From: Nissolia schottii | Lineage: Eukaryota > Streptophyta > Magnoliopsida > Fabales > Fabaceae | Length of the DNA stretch: 64,000 nucleotides | Direction of reading: 5' to 3' | NCBI GenBank assembly: GCA_003254905.1 | Contig: QANU01016478.1 | Location: 76,333 to 140,332 of the forward strand | In this document: one piece after another, positions 1-11,490 of the stretch | Position numbering within the stretch: position 1 is the stretch's first letter | How the letters are laid out: each line of letters opens with the position of its first letter | Made by a program: the position numbers and the translations under genes | Notes under the pieces: model-generated | Told to the model about the DNA's origin: nothing | What the model saw: the letters and a program-made list of their open reading frames with translations, nothing else | Databases searched by the model: none

Positions 1-1050
1 TTTTTTTTTTTTTTTTTTAATTTATGAACCAACTCTCTGCTGCAAGAGTAAACTTCATTAAAGACTAAAGATGTAATAAAATGTGAAAAACTTAAATGTA
101 CAAAAGTAATTTTCATTTTGTTACCTGCAGGTCCCTCAACTTTTAAATTTTTTTACTTTCTACCCAAACTAAATTCGTCCTTGTAACTACTCGAACCATG
201 TTAGAACCCTCGTCACAACTTAATACATAAATTTCCAAACATACCCAGCTTCGTATTTTGCAGAGAACTTTTTCTACACTTGTTCGACATAAAACTAAAG
301 TAAAAAAAGACAGACAGACGACAACATAAGATGGCTAGATTCTTGTTTTTTTCTTTTGGTCCAATTGGCTTAGATTCTCTTTCAAGTGTGTAATGTAACA
401 ACTCTTGCAACGCACTCGATTTGGACTGCTTATAAACCATTAAAAACAACTTTATCTGAAACTTTTTCGTCATTCTTTTCATATTTCTTTCTATATAGTA
501 AAAGATGTGTATTGCTGAAGCATTTATTTAGATTGCTCCCTTATTGTAAATTCTTTAATTTTGAACCACAATTATGATGTGTGATGATTTGAAATAGTAC
601 ATAGCTTAATTAATCATTGACATTTCATGACATGGTTACTTTACAACCTACATTGGAAAGAAAACAAGAGAGTTTATCAACATTTTCATTTTCATTTTTT
701 TTTTTTTTTGGAGATCACGAGGTATCCTCACAGGTTCGGTCCATTTGAACCGCATAAGACTCATCCTCGCTCGACTACTGCAGGGTAAAAGGATAAGAGG
801 AGGTCAAAGTTATTTACCACCTCAACCAATTTTTTTGTGGGTGCAACTAAGACTGTTATATGAGAAATTTTTATATGGTTATAAAATGTTATGTTGAACA
901 TCTTTTAAATCACATAATGAGCATTTTTCTGTCAGACAATTGAAATGTCATTCATTACGTGATTTAGAATAAGTCTAACATGGAACATTTCACTGCCGGA
1001 CAAGAATTTCTCTGCCCTCTATGTACTTGTAATAATGTCAAATGTGATGG
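1..1050. other. Spacer 3' of the HLS1-like gene
   Basis: AT-rich sequence starting with a poly-T run of about 18 bases at the window edge. No open frame here resembles a known protein and no structural RNA is visible. The part near 1000 may hold the 3' untranslated region of the minus-strand gene that ends at 1057. Confidence 0.5.
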
Positions 1051-1056
1051 ATAGTG

Positions 1057-4000
1057 TCAAAAATCTCTAGGATCAACAAAAATGACGGGAGAAGAGGATT
1101 TAGAAGTCAACCAATCCGATGGCCCACATTTCTCAAGATTCTTGATGCACCACATGTCCTCAGCCCAAGAGAACTTGCTCCAATGTGGGACAGCCTCACC
1201 AACTGGGTCCCTCTGGCCCAACTCAGCCACAATGGCCCCACACCCACCACCATCCCTGGCCATGTTGTGTACAAACCCACATAGACCCTTCATGAGTTGC
1301 CTACCATATTTCCCCTCCATGTGTAGCCCATACAGAAAATAAACCCCAAATGGCCTAAAAACATCAGGGAAAGAAGGTAACCTTAGCCATGGCATCCATT
1401 CATCCAACAACCTTGTACCTACACAACATGGATTCAACAACATTAACAACAGTTATTAATACTTAATAGAAAAAAGAAATCGATTATCATTAAACAACGA
1501 TTAAACCTTTAAATTAGTCTTTAGAGTTATCAACATCAATCAAGTTTATCTCTAAGTTATGAAAATTGTCATATTAGTCCATGAAGTTAATAAAAGCCGA
1601 TCAAGTTAGTCTTTTAACACTGGTTAAATCAGTCTCTCTTAAAGACTAATATGACCATTTTCATAACTTAAAGGCGAACTTAATTGATACTAACAACACC
1701 ACAGAGAAATTTAAAGATTTAATTATTACACATCATTCATCTAACATCCTTGTACCTACACAACATGCATGTGCTAGTGGTGACACACCCTTCACTTGCA
1801 ATTTGAACACTTCCTTTGTGTTCCAAACACTTAATATGGCATAGCTTGGAGGGAGAATTCCCAATTTTGGATCACATTTTGTGATGTACTTCTTTGGTAT
1901 GGCCATAAATGTCCCCAAATTGAGCTTGTTTGACAAAATTGACCCTATGTCCCTAGGATAAAACTCTGAATTGGCAAAGATGTTATTGTAGATTGGCCCA
2001 GCGAGGCGCGGCGGGAGGTGGAGAACCGCGATGGCGGGGCTGATCGGCTTGTAGTGAGCATGAACAGGTTGGACCAGAATGGTCAATGTCCTGAACTTTG
2101 AGTAGCCACATTTTTTTGTGAACAAGTTGACTGAAGGCTCATTGGTGCAATCAGTTGCCATGTATACATACTTGGAACCCTTTTGCTTGCACCACTCTTC
2201 TAAATGCTCAACTAGTATTGTGCCAATGCCATATCTCCTGCATGTGCCAACATAAGCCTTTTCAAACTTCTTGTTTCCTTTTCAAGTACAAAAAAAAACA
2301 TTCATATCTAACCAACTTGTTATTGACCAATTTCATTTTCATAAAACTAGATATCTATTAAAAGAGTAAATTTACCCGTTCGTCCTTAAAAGATTTTTGT
2401 CTTAACACTTTAGTCCTTCAAAGATTAAACTCATGTTTTAGTCAGATTTCATGTTATACACATTAGTGTCTTTAGCTACGAAAATCATAGCACATTCTTC
2501 TTTGAAAACATCAATTTTTAACATATTAGTATCTCATACACAGTTATGTTTATATATTTAATTTTTCATTTTTCAAGGACTAAAGCGTTAAAATAAAAAT
2601 CTCTTTAGGAACTAAAGTGTAAATTGATTCTATATATAAAATCAAAAGAAATCAAATAGGAAATAGGATGAGGAGCAGGATGATTTGATTTGGAAGTGAA
2701 TTAGAAAAATGAACTTTTGTGGACCTTGATGTCTAGACAAAGAACTTAGTACCAATTTAAGTCATACGGTTTGGAAAAATAAGAATAAGACATATCCTAT
2801 CCAATTGCAAGTTTCTTAGTAAAGGTAGCATTAGTGGATACATGTGTCAATGACAGCCTAGCTTCTTACCTTATACTTTTTTTAATTATATTTTCCTTCA
2901 ACTTTCCATGATACGAGGAACTTGGCACTTCCCTTTTTATTAGAATCTAATCCCCCACCACTTCCTTTCTCCGATTTTTTTTTTTTTAATTTTCTCTTAT
3001 TTTCATATGGTGATAATGAGATTGTAGCCAAGAAAGAGGACTTGGCAAATGGCAATCGGCAAACAGAATAGAAGCAAAAAAAAAACAGCTTCGGAAATGA
3101 CATTTGTGGAATAGGAAATTGCAAAACTACTAAAGACTCTTGCTTTTGGTAAAGGCATGTTTGTTAAGCATTTTGGTATGCAGAAAAAGGAAAAATGTAT
3201 CTTCGAAGAAGTAAATTTTATCTTATTTTTATCAAAAGTAGTAATTTTGTATCTATCAAACTTTAAACGAAACGAGCACTTAATCTAAAACGCACATAAG
3301 AGTTTATCACATCACTCTGTCAATTAAATTCAAACAAATTTTTTGACTCTCACGGTCTTTTAATTTTAGGCAATTACAATGTGCATTACAAAAACATGGA
3401 AGAATAAAAGTCATATGATCAAAAGTAGAATTAGAACCTGTGCAAAGGAGAGACCCTTAGCCCCAGAAGATAAGCAAGCTTCACAAAAACAGAGTTCCCC
3501 CTTGTAACTGTCTTCACACAACCCCTTATCACCCCAACAACTTCTCCCCCTTCTCCATACTCTGCAACCTGTAAATTTGAAAGCCAAAACATAAATGTAA
3601 GATTTGATTAGCCCAAACCAAATACTAAGAACTTATCCATATAAATCCAAGTGCAAAAAAGAAATCAAACTAATTCTCATACTACAAATTAGGAAACATA
3701 GTGACAGAGAGAAGAGAGAGGGAGACACAGGGATAGAGATAGAAAAAGTTCTTATCTCTCTAAACTCAAATTTTGTATTCGCCTGACAAAATGTTTTTGT
3801 CCACTTTTTTTTCAACTTTAATGTAGAAAAAAAATGAATTTTTTATTTTCATATCTTTGTTTTTTATTTTATACTTAATACTAAACACAACTTAAAGGGT
3901 GACACAGTACACTATACTCAGAGAATCTAAACTGTGTGTGTATATATATATATAAAGTGGCTGTTCAGCGCACTAGACATCCACTTAGTGAGGTCTAAGG

Positions 4001-4358
4001 AGGATAGACATATACACAATCTTACCCCACCCCAACAACAAAGAGAGTATTTTTAGAATTTAAACCGCAAACTCTGTATTACAAAGCAGCTAACCTTATT
4101 ATTGCGCTGAGTTTCACCCTTATATAATCTAAAAAAATAAAGGAAAATAAAGGAAAAGTTTAAATGGATTAAGATTATGTTTACCAGCATGACATGTAAT
4201 TGAAAGTGACGGATTCTGCAAATGGGGTCTCCCATGAGGTCAGTGACAAGGGCAGGTTTCCCTCTAACCCCAATTTCACAGAGCCTCTCAAGCTTCTCAA
4301 CTCCAACCTTGTGCCTCTCTTCATCATACTCTCTCACAATCACCAATTGTGGCTTCAT
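1057..4358 (-). CDS. HLS1-like: HOOKLESS1-like N-acetyltransferase, 4 exons, 382 aa
   Basis: The coding exons are 4185-4358, 3438-3568, 2237..1756 (1756-2237) and 1057-1418. They join with GT-AG introns into one frame of 382 residues, close to the roughly 400 of Arabidopsis HLS1. The protein opens with VREYDEERHKVGVEKLE and DLMGDPICRIRH. Exons 2 and 3 join to form the acetyl-CoA loop RRYGIG (residues about 102-107) of the GNAT fold, followed by ATDCTNEPSVNLF. The C-terminal half carries SVWN, LPSFPDVFRPFG and the family ending FVDPRDF. HLS1 proteins are nuclear putative N-acetyltransferases acting in apical hook formation and in ethylene, auxin and light signalling; the exact substrate is unsettled. 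The start is the only ATG that keeps the family N-terminus. All three introns contain repeats: a SINE in intron 1, and MITEs in introns 2 and 3. Family assignment is firm; which HLS1 paralogue it is cannot be told. Confidence 0.92.
1397..1430. repeat. 34-bp direct repeat, copy B, at the intron 3 acceptor
   Basis: This segment matches 1734-1767 at 32 of 34 positions, 337 bp away. Read on the minus strand, it contains the acceptor AG and the first 22 coding bases of exon 4. The partner copy holds the donor GT at the same internal position. The core on the minus strand reads TGTTGTGTAGGTACAAGG. Confidence 0.9.
1498..1730. mobile_element. Foldback MITE filling intron 3 of the HLS1-like gene
   Basis: The arms at about 1499-1580 and 1643-1728 are imperfect inverted repeats; for example TTATGAAAATTGTCATATTAG on the left (within 1558-1576) pairs with the reverse complement near 1645-1665. 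The element takes up about 230 of the 337 intron bases and ends next to direct-repeat copy A. No coding capacity. Superfamily not assignable by eye. Confidence 0.65.
1734..1767. repeat. 34-bp direct repeat, copy A, at the intron 3 donor
   Basis: This is the partner of 1397-1430. On the minus strand the first 12 bases are the end of exon 3 and the remaining 22 are intronic. Reading through it unspliced gives CCVGTRMLDE then a stop, while splicing gives CCVGTRLLDEW. The intron-retaining transcript would therefore copy the exon 4 start for a few residues and then terminate. Confidence 0.9.
2362..2628. mobile_element. Foldback MITE in intron 2 of the HLS1-like gene
   Basis: The left end (about 2366-2435, with CACTTTAGTCC) and the right end (about 2570-2628, with GGACTAAAGCG and GAACTAAAGTG) are inverted copies of each other around an AT-rich centre. 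This layout is typical of short non-autonomous plant elements. No coding content. Confidence 0.55.
3960..4112 (-). mobile_element. Au-type tRNA-derived SINE fragment in intron 1 of the HLS1-like gene
   Basis: Read on the minus strand this shows an A-box-like TAAGGTTAGCTGC, then a B-box-like GCGGTTTAAATTC, then GGGGTAAGATTGTGTA and a stretch ending in CACTAAGTGGATGTCTAGTGC. This order and wording is that of degenerate plant Au-family SINEs. It lies antisense-neutral within the intron (same strand as the gene). An attached (TA)n tract follows at about 3941-3953. Confidence 0.6.
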
Positions 4359-4467
4359 CTTCCACAGAAAAAAGGATTTGATGGTAATAGATATGAATTT
4401 GAATATGATTGTAATGGTAAGGAAACAGAGAAAGGAAGATTGATAATGATATTTGATGATGATAATA

Positions 4468-4468
<1 letters not shown>

Positions 4469-4499
<31 letters not shown>

Positions 4500-4500
4500 N
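4469..4500. repeat. (AT)n microsatellite ending in an N
   Basis: A dinucleotide tract lies just upstream of the HLS1-like start codon, with a single N at 4500 that probably marks an unresolved repeat length. A second short TATATA tract occurs at 4544-4554. Both fall in the likely 5' UTR or promoter of the minus-strand gene. Confidence 0.85.
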
Positions 4501-4675
4501 ACTTTGCTTCTTCTTCTAAGATGTGATATCTATATGTTTGTGTCTATATATATACACACACACATCATAATAGAAGCCTCTAATAAAGAATATGCAGACG
4601 TGGCACCACCCCAAAGTTTAGTGGACCTTTTTCTTTAGGGGAGGGAAAAAGGATTAGAATAAAGAGAAAAAAAAA

Positions 4676-4690
4676 ATCTATATATACTTG
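4676..4690 (-). promoter_or_regulatory. Candidate TATA box of the HLS1-like gene
   Basis: The minus strand reads CAAGTATATATAGATT about 320 bases upstream of the ATG. The AT-rich surroundings and the closer (TA)n tracts make this only one of several possible choices. Confidence 0.3.
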
Positions 4691-4699
4691 CATTCTGTT

Positions 4700-5540
4700 G
4701 TTTCTAGTCCATATTGTATTACATCATGCTCCATATCTTCTTTTGTTTGTAGTGTTTGTGATCCAATACATCATGTACATATCTACATTAAACAACATTT
4801 TTAAATTAGTGTACGGTTATAAAGTATAAGATAAATTGTGTTTTGTCCAATAATAAAATGATAGGATTCACATTTTCATTTTAAGTGTCACTTTTTTTTT
4901 TGTCTAGATAGAATTATTGGTCTAAATTCTATTATTTGAAATGCGACTAACTTGACCTAATTTGATTTGGCTTAAAAAAGGCTGCAATCTCCTAATAATG
5001 ATTTTTTTTCCATTCACATGAGTCAAACTTGAGATCTTTTATTAAAAGACCAAAACACTTATCTCACATTAATAATTAAAATGTCACTTTATTATTAGAT
5101 ATTCAATACAATTTACTTGATATTTCATGATTATGCAATAATTTCGTGCACTAGAATACACCACACATTGTTATCAATTATGGTTGAAATTTCTTAAGGT
5201 TTTCTTGGCATTGACATTAATGCACAAGGAGAGAGAAATAAAGAGCAATAAATTAAAAAGGGGGTGTAAACACAGTGTTTGATCATGTTCACAAAGTGGA
5301 AATGCCCTGAAGGTGAAGGGGATAATGATGTGTTTATAATGAATGACAACAACAATGACAGCAGTACGTAGATGAGTTTAAGGTAATGTTTATCCTGCAG
5401 TCAAAGTCGTTGCCTAACTGTGCAATAATTGTCCTTTCCTTTCTAATGAAAAGTGTGGTTATCCCTATCTCAAAAGCTCAAGCCTTTAAAATTTCTCTAG
5501 GCTTGAATTGAAATGACAGAGATTTTTCAGCATTCATAGA
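4700..5540. other. AT-rich spacer upstream of the HLS1-like gene
   Basis: No gene, structural RNA or clear repeat is visible. The only frames are short and low in complexity. Confidence 0.5.
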
Positions 5541-5543
5541 CAA

Positions 5544-5578
5544 AATAATAATAATAGTAATAATAATAATTATTATAA

Positions 5579-5616
<38 letters not shown>

Positions 5617-5617
5617 G
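5544..5617. repeat. AAT tract followed by ATT tract (inverted microsatellite)
   Basis: AAT repeats (5544-5570) run directly into ATT repeats (5571-5617). The tract is self-complementary and could form a hairpin. Confidence 0.85.
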
Positions 5618-5631
5618 GGAACTTTAATGTA

Positions 5632-6010
5632 ATAATAAGGTTATTGTGTCTTTTGACTTAAGAGTTGGGAGTTTAAATTTTTGACAATAGAAATTTTATT
5701 TGTGAAAATAGGATTAACGTATCTTTTGACTTAGTAGTCATGAGTTTAAATTTTGATAGTAAAAATTTTACCTGTGAAAGTATGACAGAATAACGATAAG
5801 GTTATTGTCTTATAATTTAAAAGTCGTGAGCCTAAATTTTGAAAAAAGAAATTTCACTTGTGAAAGTAGAGCACAACCGTAAGGTTATTATTGTCGTGTG
5901 ATTTGAAAGTTGTGAGTTCAAATTTTGAAAATAAAAATTCCACTTACGAAAATAAGACACAATAATGAGGTTACTATCTTGAAACTAAGAAGTCGCATGT
6001 CCAAATTCTT
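5632..6010. repeat. Tandem array of five diverged SINE-head-like units, about 73-86 bp each
   Basis: Five units share the order AAGGTTATTGT, then GTNGTGAGTTTAAATTTTGA, then ACTTGTGAAAATA. The GTTTAAATTT-like core falls at 5671, 5744, 5830, 5916 and 5999, giving spacings of 73, 86, 86 and 83. The wording resembles the A-box and B-box head of plant Au-like SINEs, but the repeats are head-to-tail with no tail sequence. Copies are well diverged, so the array is old. Confidence 0.65.
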
Positions 6011-8200
6011 AAATTAAAATTGTACATATTACGAATGATAAGATATATGTGTGTGTGTCAAAATTTATCAGATGAGTGTTTCGTGTAACATCTTACTTTT
6101 TCTTTTATAAATTAATTATGCAAGTTCATATCAAAATGCTAATTTAAGCACAGGTGGTGAGTCACTTATTGGTAGTATTCTTTGGAATCATGATTATGGC
6201 AAATGTGATATTTTAAAGATGCAACCATATAATCCTCAACCTTAGGGAAAACAATTATCCCTTATCATATTACTTTTCCTTTCACCAATTATTGGGGGAA
6301 GTGGCATTGGGAAAATAGAGAAAAAGCAATGGCCATTTTCACCACGTTTTTGGGTGAACATGTGGGATGCTAATTGTGATGAGGATCAAAGAGGGGTGTT
6401 GATGATCCCCATCATCATCATGCACATTTTAAGCCCCCTTTTCGATTGTTATCGTACCATCCCTTTTGTTTGTTTATGTTTTTAAAAGAATGGTGCCAAG
6501 TGTTATAAATAGAACAAGTCTTCAATAATGAGAATTCTTAATCACTTTTAGAGTTAAATAAATATTTCAATAAATTATTCTTATATTTTAAATCACAAAT
6601 ATTTATTGATATATCAAATAATTAATGGATTAAAGTAAGAGATTTCTCCACCCAATTAAAAATGTCTCCCAATAGGCAAGCATTTCCCTAGAAGCTTCAC
6701 CCTACTAGCCCTATATTTTTTTATAAAATGACGTGTCATGTTTCTATTTAAGGATGATACTTTCATTTTTGTATACGGTACATTGTGGTCCAAATATACT
6801 AGAGCTTACCTCTTTGGGAATAGAAAATTTAATCTAGAATTTCTTTTATATTAAAATTTAGACACCATGAGGTCCTATCACTGCAGCTCCTACTTGCTTC
6901 AAATGATACATACAAATGGTACAAAAACAAAAACAAAAAAAGGAACTCTTTTTGACACGAGGGACAAAGAGAAGTCTAGATACATGGAAAGCTATACATA
7001 TTCCAAAAAATTTCTGATTAATTAGCCACGCGTAGTAAACTATCACCAAAATGTGAAGATGGTTGGGATGGATTTGCAAAAATCTGATTTGCCATATTAA
7101 TAATCTAGCCAAGGATTATGAAGTTGCTATAATACTTTTTTGTTTTTATAGTCTCAATTGAATTATTGATATCATAATTTTATCATAAAAAATTCAACTA
7201 ATTTGACTTGAACCAACTGCAAAACTTTGTAAAGAATATTTGTCTTTTAATATTTTTTTTATTATTTTCAATGCCCCAATTTAAGATAGTTGGTTAAGGA
7301 ACTACACCTCCTTAGGTGTTGCTATTACTTTGACATGAGAAACTTGTGTTAATCGATTTGTTCTTTATCATTGTAGAATTCTATCAGAGTCTATAATTTT
7401 GACAAATCATAATTGTGTGGTTAATTCCCTCTTTTATCTTTCACGCTTTTCAAATCAATATGTTTTATTATGGTTAGATCTAACACTTATCATTAAATTA
7501 AATTAAAAATCATAATTATTAATTAAGTCGTAACTCTTTTCACATAAGCTTATTATTATTAAGCATTATGATTTGATTTGACTCTGATTTAATATAGGCC
7601 ATATCAAGATAAAATGCGGACCACAACCAACGTTTTTTTCTCTTTAGGTTTTAATGTTTTATGACTGATTGAGTTGCTTGCATTTTCTCTTTGGAAACAA
7701 TAAAGTCGGATGAAAAACACAAAAGTCTAAGTCTAAGTCTTAAAAAAAAAACATATAATAATCAAAGCTACCCGTATCCTGAAGATTTAAGGCAAGATCT
7801 CTTGGCAGAATTTTGATGCCTACAAAACAAAAGGGAACTGATGTGACTGCTTTTATGGGGCTGAAATGTGGCATATATCCTCCTTACCAAACTTTTGGTA
7901 TTTACATAAAACTTCACGTTAAACATGTTCGTAAACTATGACATTTCAATTTTTCATTTTAAAAAAGTCATCACTTAAAACTAAAATATTATCATACATA
8001 TAGTTTAGAATATATTTAATATTATGCTCTATCCCTACACAAAAAATTTTCTTCACTGCTGAATACCCCTTTAACAAATAAAGCATAAGTAAAAAAAAAA
8101 AACCATTGAGATTTTTTTACTAAACAAAAAGAGCACACTTTAATTAACATTTACCCAACATCTAGAAAGATAAATCTTAAAATGAGTTTTTTTTTCGGTA
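6011..8200. other. AT-rich spacer
   Basis: No supported gene. A frame near 6858-7112 on the minus strand starts at a non-ATG codon and matches no family I recognise. I treat the interval as non-coding. Confidence 0.45.
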
Positions 8201-8204
8201 AATA

Positions 8205-8775
8205 ACATTTATACCTCGTAAACTTTCATTATAAGCAAGCATTTTAAACTTTTGATTCTTCTAATTTAATCTTTAACCTATTATTGAAATGTTAGAGAAC
8301 GCGTGTCGAAATCTACGAGTGTTACGTGTCAAAAATTTTACTAACTTTTTTAATTTCTTTTTTGTAATCTAATTAAATATTTTAAAAACATATCAATATG
8401 TTAACATATTTAACAATAGATTGAGAATAACCACAAAAAATTTTCTTATGCTTAACAAGCAATATCAAAGTAAACTAAATTAAATTAGTTTCTTTTCAAA
8501 TGATTTACTTTAACTTTTTTTTTAGAAATATCTTAATATTAAAAAAATCAGAAAATAAAAACTAAATTGTTTAAAGAAAATAGAAATTTTGATACTTGAT
8601 ACTTATAAATCTTGTTAAGTCATTTTGTAATAACATTGTATTAAAAAATTAGTGTAGCTTAGGAATGTAATCGAGACATTTGATATTTAATGGTGACTAT
8701 TTGTAAGTGACTAAAAGTTTAAGAGTTAAATGAAAAGATTTAAAAGTTTAAAGTACCTTTTTGCAACTAATATCT
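8205..8775. repeat. Possible long foldback repeat
   Basis: The left side near 8219-8290 (TTTTAAACTTTTGATTCTTCTAATTTAATC) and the right side near 8700-8765 (TTAAATGAAAAGATTTAAAAGTTTAAAGTA) are imperfect inverted copies separated by about 400 bp of AT-rich DNA. Its low complexity weakens the case. Confidence 0.4.
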
Positions 8776-8779
8776 TTAT

Positions 8780-10102
8780 TAATTACGGCCCTCTAGTCCT
8801 TTTTTGTGCATAAGAGAGGACTAGACGTGATTATGAAGTCTGTTGTGAATGAAAATGTGAAAGATATAACAAAAAGAAAATCTTAATAATAAATGTTGTC
8901 TAAATCTATTATCATTAAAGAAAATTAGTATTTATTAAGAGACGTAAGTGTAATTTATTCAAATAAAAGATAACATTGATTCTCTTTAATTTATGAGTAA
9001 GAGAGTATTAAATAATTTGTAAAGTCCGCTAAAAATAAAAATGTGAGGGGTATATATAATTTAAAAAAACTTTAATAATAAATGACTTCTAATTCTATCA
9101 TCATGAGAAAATGCCAGTATTTATCAAAAAAACGTGAGCGTAATTTACTCAAATAAAAGGAAAGTCAATGTAATTTTACTATGCTTCAAAAGATATCAAT
9201 CTAATATACCCTAGATTAATATCTTGTTTACGAAGGAAGCAGAATAAAGTATATGAACTTTGTGGTACCACCTTTTTCTATGATATTTTAATCCTTTATT
9301 GCTATGAGTTTCACAAACTTGATTAGTGATTTTAATTTGGCAGCCAGTGCCACTAACTACACACACACGTAATTGATTACAACAGCAATTAGAGATATTC
9401 GATTCTGATTTATGAGAACAGAGTTACATTGACTAATATTCTTGTGTTCTTAATTGGAGTAAACTAATGAGAAGCAAAGACTAGAGACTGCGATAATTAG
9501 TCTATTATATATGTAGTCTTTGCTGAATATAAGAATGAAGATAGTTAGATAAACTAACATGGTTGGTAATGAGTAAGTGTGGAAGAACGAATGAATAGGA
9601 ATTTATGCAAATTCCCTTTAGAAACTAACTTTGCATTATAAAATTCCATGGTTTGTGTGTTAGTTTCTTAAAGATTAGCGAATGACCTCGGAAACTTTTA
9701 TGGGGTGTTACACGAGTAGAGCGAAGGACAAATATTCTTATATCTTTGTAAAAATATTTTACACAATCAATTAACATCATGTAACTCTTAGATAGTTTTA
9801 GTAAAAATCAAATATTTAATAATGTGATAATGCATATTAATTGTGTAAAAATATCAATCAATCGCATGTGATTATATGTGCGACTTTTAAATGATTTTAG
9901 TAAAAATCAAATATTTTTAATGACATGATGATAAATAATTAAATAAGTATGTAAAATACTTTTACAATGAGTGATAATATATCAATATTTATTTGACTAT
10001 TAAGGATGTCTTTGTTTCAAAATTTTTTTAAAAAAATTGTTTGAAAATTTTGATTTTTTTTATAAAGCTAAAAAAAAGTTGAAAACCAATTTTTTTTATA
10101 AG

Positions 10103-10138
<36 letters not shown>

Positions 10139-10907
10139 TACTGAAAAGTTAAAAACATAAAAATTTCCCATTGAAAACAAACTCATTCCAAGTGTACCAA
10201 AATTAAATCCATCAAATCATATGTTTCAATTTTGAATGTTTTAACTTAAAAGCATATGACTATACTTTTCTTGTCTACAAATGATACTAGAAAAAGATAG
10301 ACCAAATCTAAGGCGTGGTTGGATTCTGACTAATAGGTCAGTTATATAGACTTCACATGAGTGAGTGAATCAAATCTTTCTCATAACAAAAAACTCAAGA
10401 AAGGACTATATAGCAAGAGGGATGCATGTGCCACTACTTAAAAAGCAACATTCCAGATTAGAGATAGGCATGCATCTTGTTAGTTTCTTTGTTCACATTA
10501 GTGAATTAAACAGATATGAGATTGTTTAATATTATTGTGTGACTAAATAAATGTTAGGTTTCCCTTTATTTTTGGGGCACCTGGCTTCACATGAAGATGG
10601 TTAGAAGTGTGGTCCATCACCTTAAGAGATTATTTAAAAAAAAACACAAAAACTGCTTATTCCTAATCATTATACTAACCATCGATATTAATTAAAAAAA
10701 AATACTAACCATAGATATAAAACTCCTTAAAATTTGCTTGGATAACACAACTCATAATTTTTTGTAACATTTTAAAAGTCGAAAGTCATATTTTTCAATT
10801 TTTGTCATATTTGATTATAGAATTTATTATTTATCATAAAATCATTTTAAAATTTCTTTTTGAAAAGTTAAAATATCTAACTTTTTGTAATACACTTTTT
10901 AAATGAT
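8780..10907. other. AT-rich spacer with a (TA)n microsatellite
   Basis: No gene is visible. A (TA)n tract lies at about 10098-10136. The remainder is AT-rich unique-looking sequence. Confidence 0.5.
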
Positions 10908-11490
10908 TTAATTTGTTCCTAAGTAATTCGTATAGGGAACGAAGTTACCTGAATACGAGTAGAGAGTAGAGAGAAGCGTCTTGACGGAAGTTCCAAATGG
11001 GTTCCTCGTGAGAGAGAGATTGCCAGCGAGGTGGACCTGCAAAGTCACTCCAACGCTCAAATGAGTACAGGTGTTAGGTGAGTATTCTAGAGAGTGAATG
11101 AGTGATACCTCGTGATATGAAGTCATGTACTTTATAGGTGAACTGCGATGGTTAGATAGAGATAGAGGGGAATTCGCATAATGTCTTCCCCGGTTCATCT
11201 TACCCCACTTATTTAGGAGTTGGTTATGCATTCCGTTGATTGCGGGAGGAAAATACGCCATTTTCTCCTTTAACCTTGTTAGGCCAAATCAGGCCCAGTG
11301 TCTTGGGTCTGCAACATTCTCCTTTTTTGGCCGTTGTGGAGCTTTCTTTTTGGGTTAGCAAGTGCGAGCATGTAAGGAGACCTCCAACTACTCCTTAATG
11401 GACTAAAGCCCCTTTGAGTTGTTTAGGCAAAGTGAGCTCCTCCTACTACGTAGTAAGTCAGAGCTCTCCGAACCCTTAGTCTCTAATCCG
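10908..11490. repeat. Probable retroelement-derived fragment
   Basis: This block is much richer in G and C than its surroundings and starts and ends abruptly. It holds a minus-strand frame of 117 residues (10908-11261) that I cannot assign. Phrases such as GGTGGACCTGCAAAGTCACTCC and GAGTATTCTAGAGAGTGA recall sequence around long terminal repeats in legume genomes, but this is memory only. No LTR pair or coding domain is visible, so it would be a remnant. Confidence 0.3.

Noticed and set aside
1733..2161. A 142-residue open frame ending in MLDE as a complete gene
   Set aside because: It is exon 3 of the HLS1-like gene read through its donor site into the intron; the splice to 1418 restores the family sequence.
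6858..7112. 84-residue minus-strand frame
   Set aside because: It does not begin with ATG and resembles no known family.
10908..11261. 117-residue minus-strand frame as a protein-coding gene
   Set aside because: No recognisable domain, abrupt composition change on both sides and no splice context; more likely a repeat fragment.
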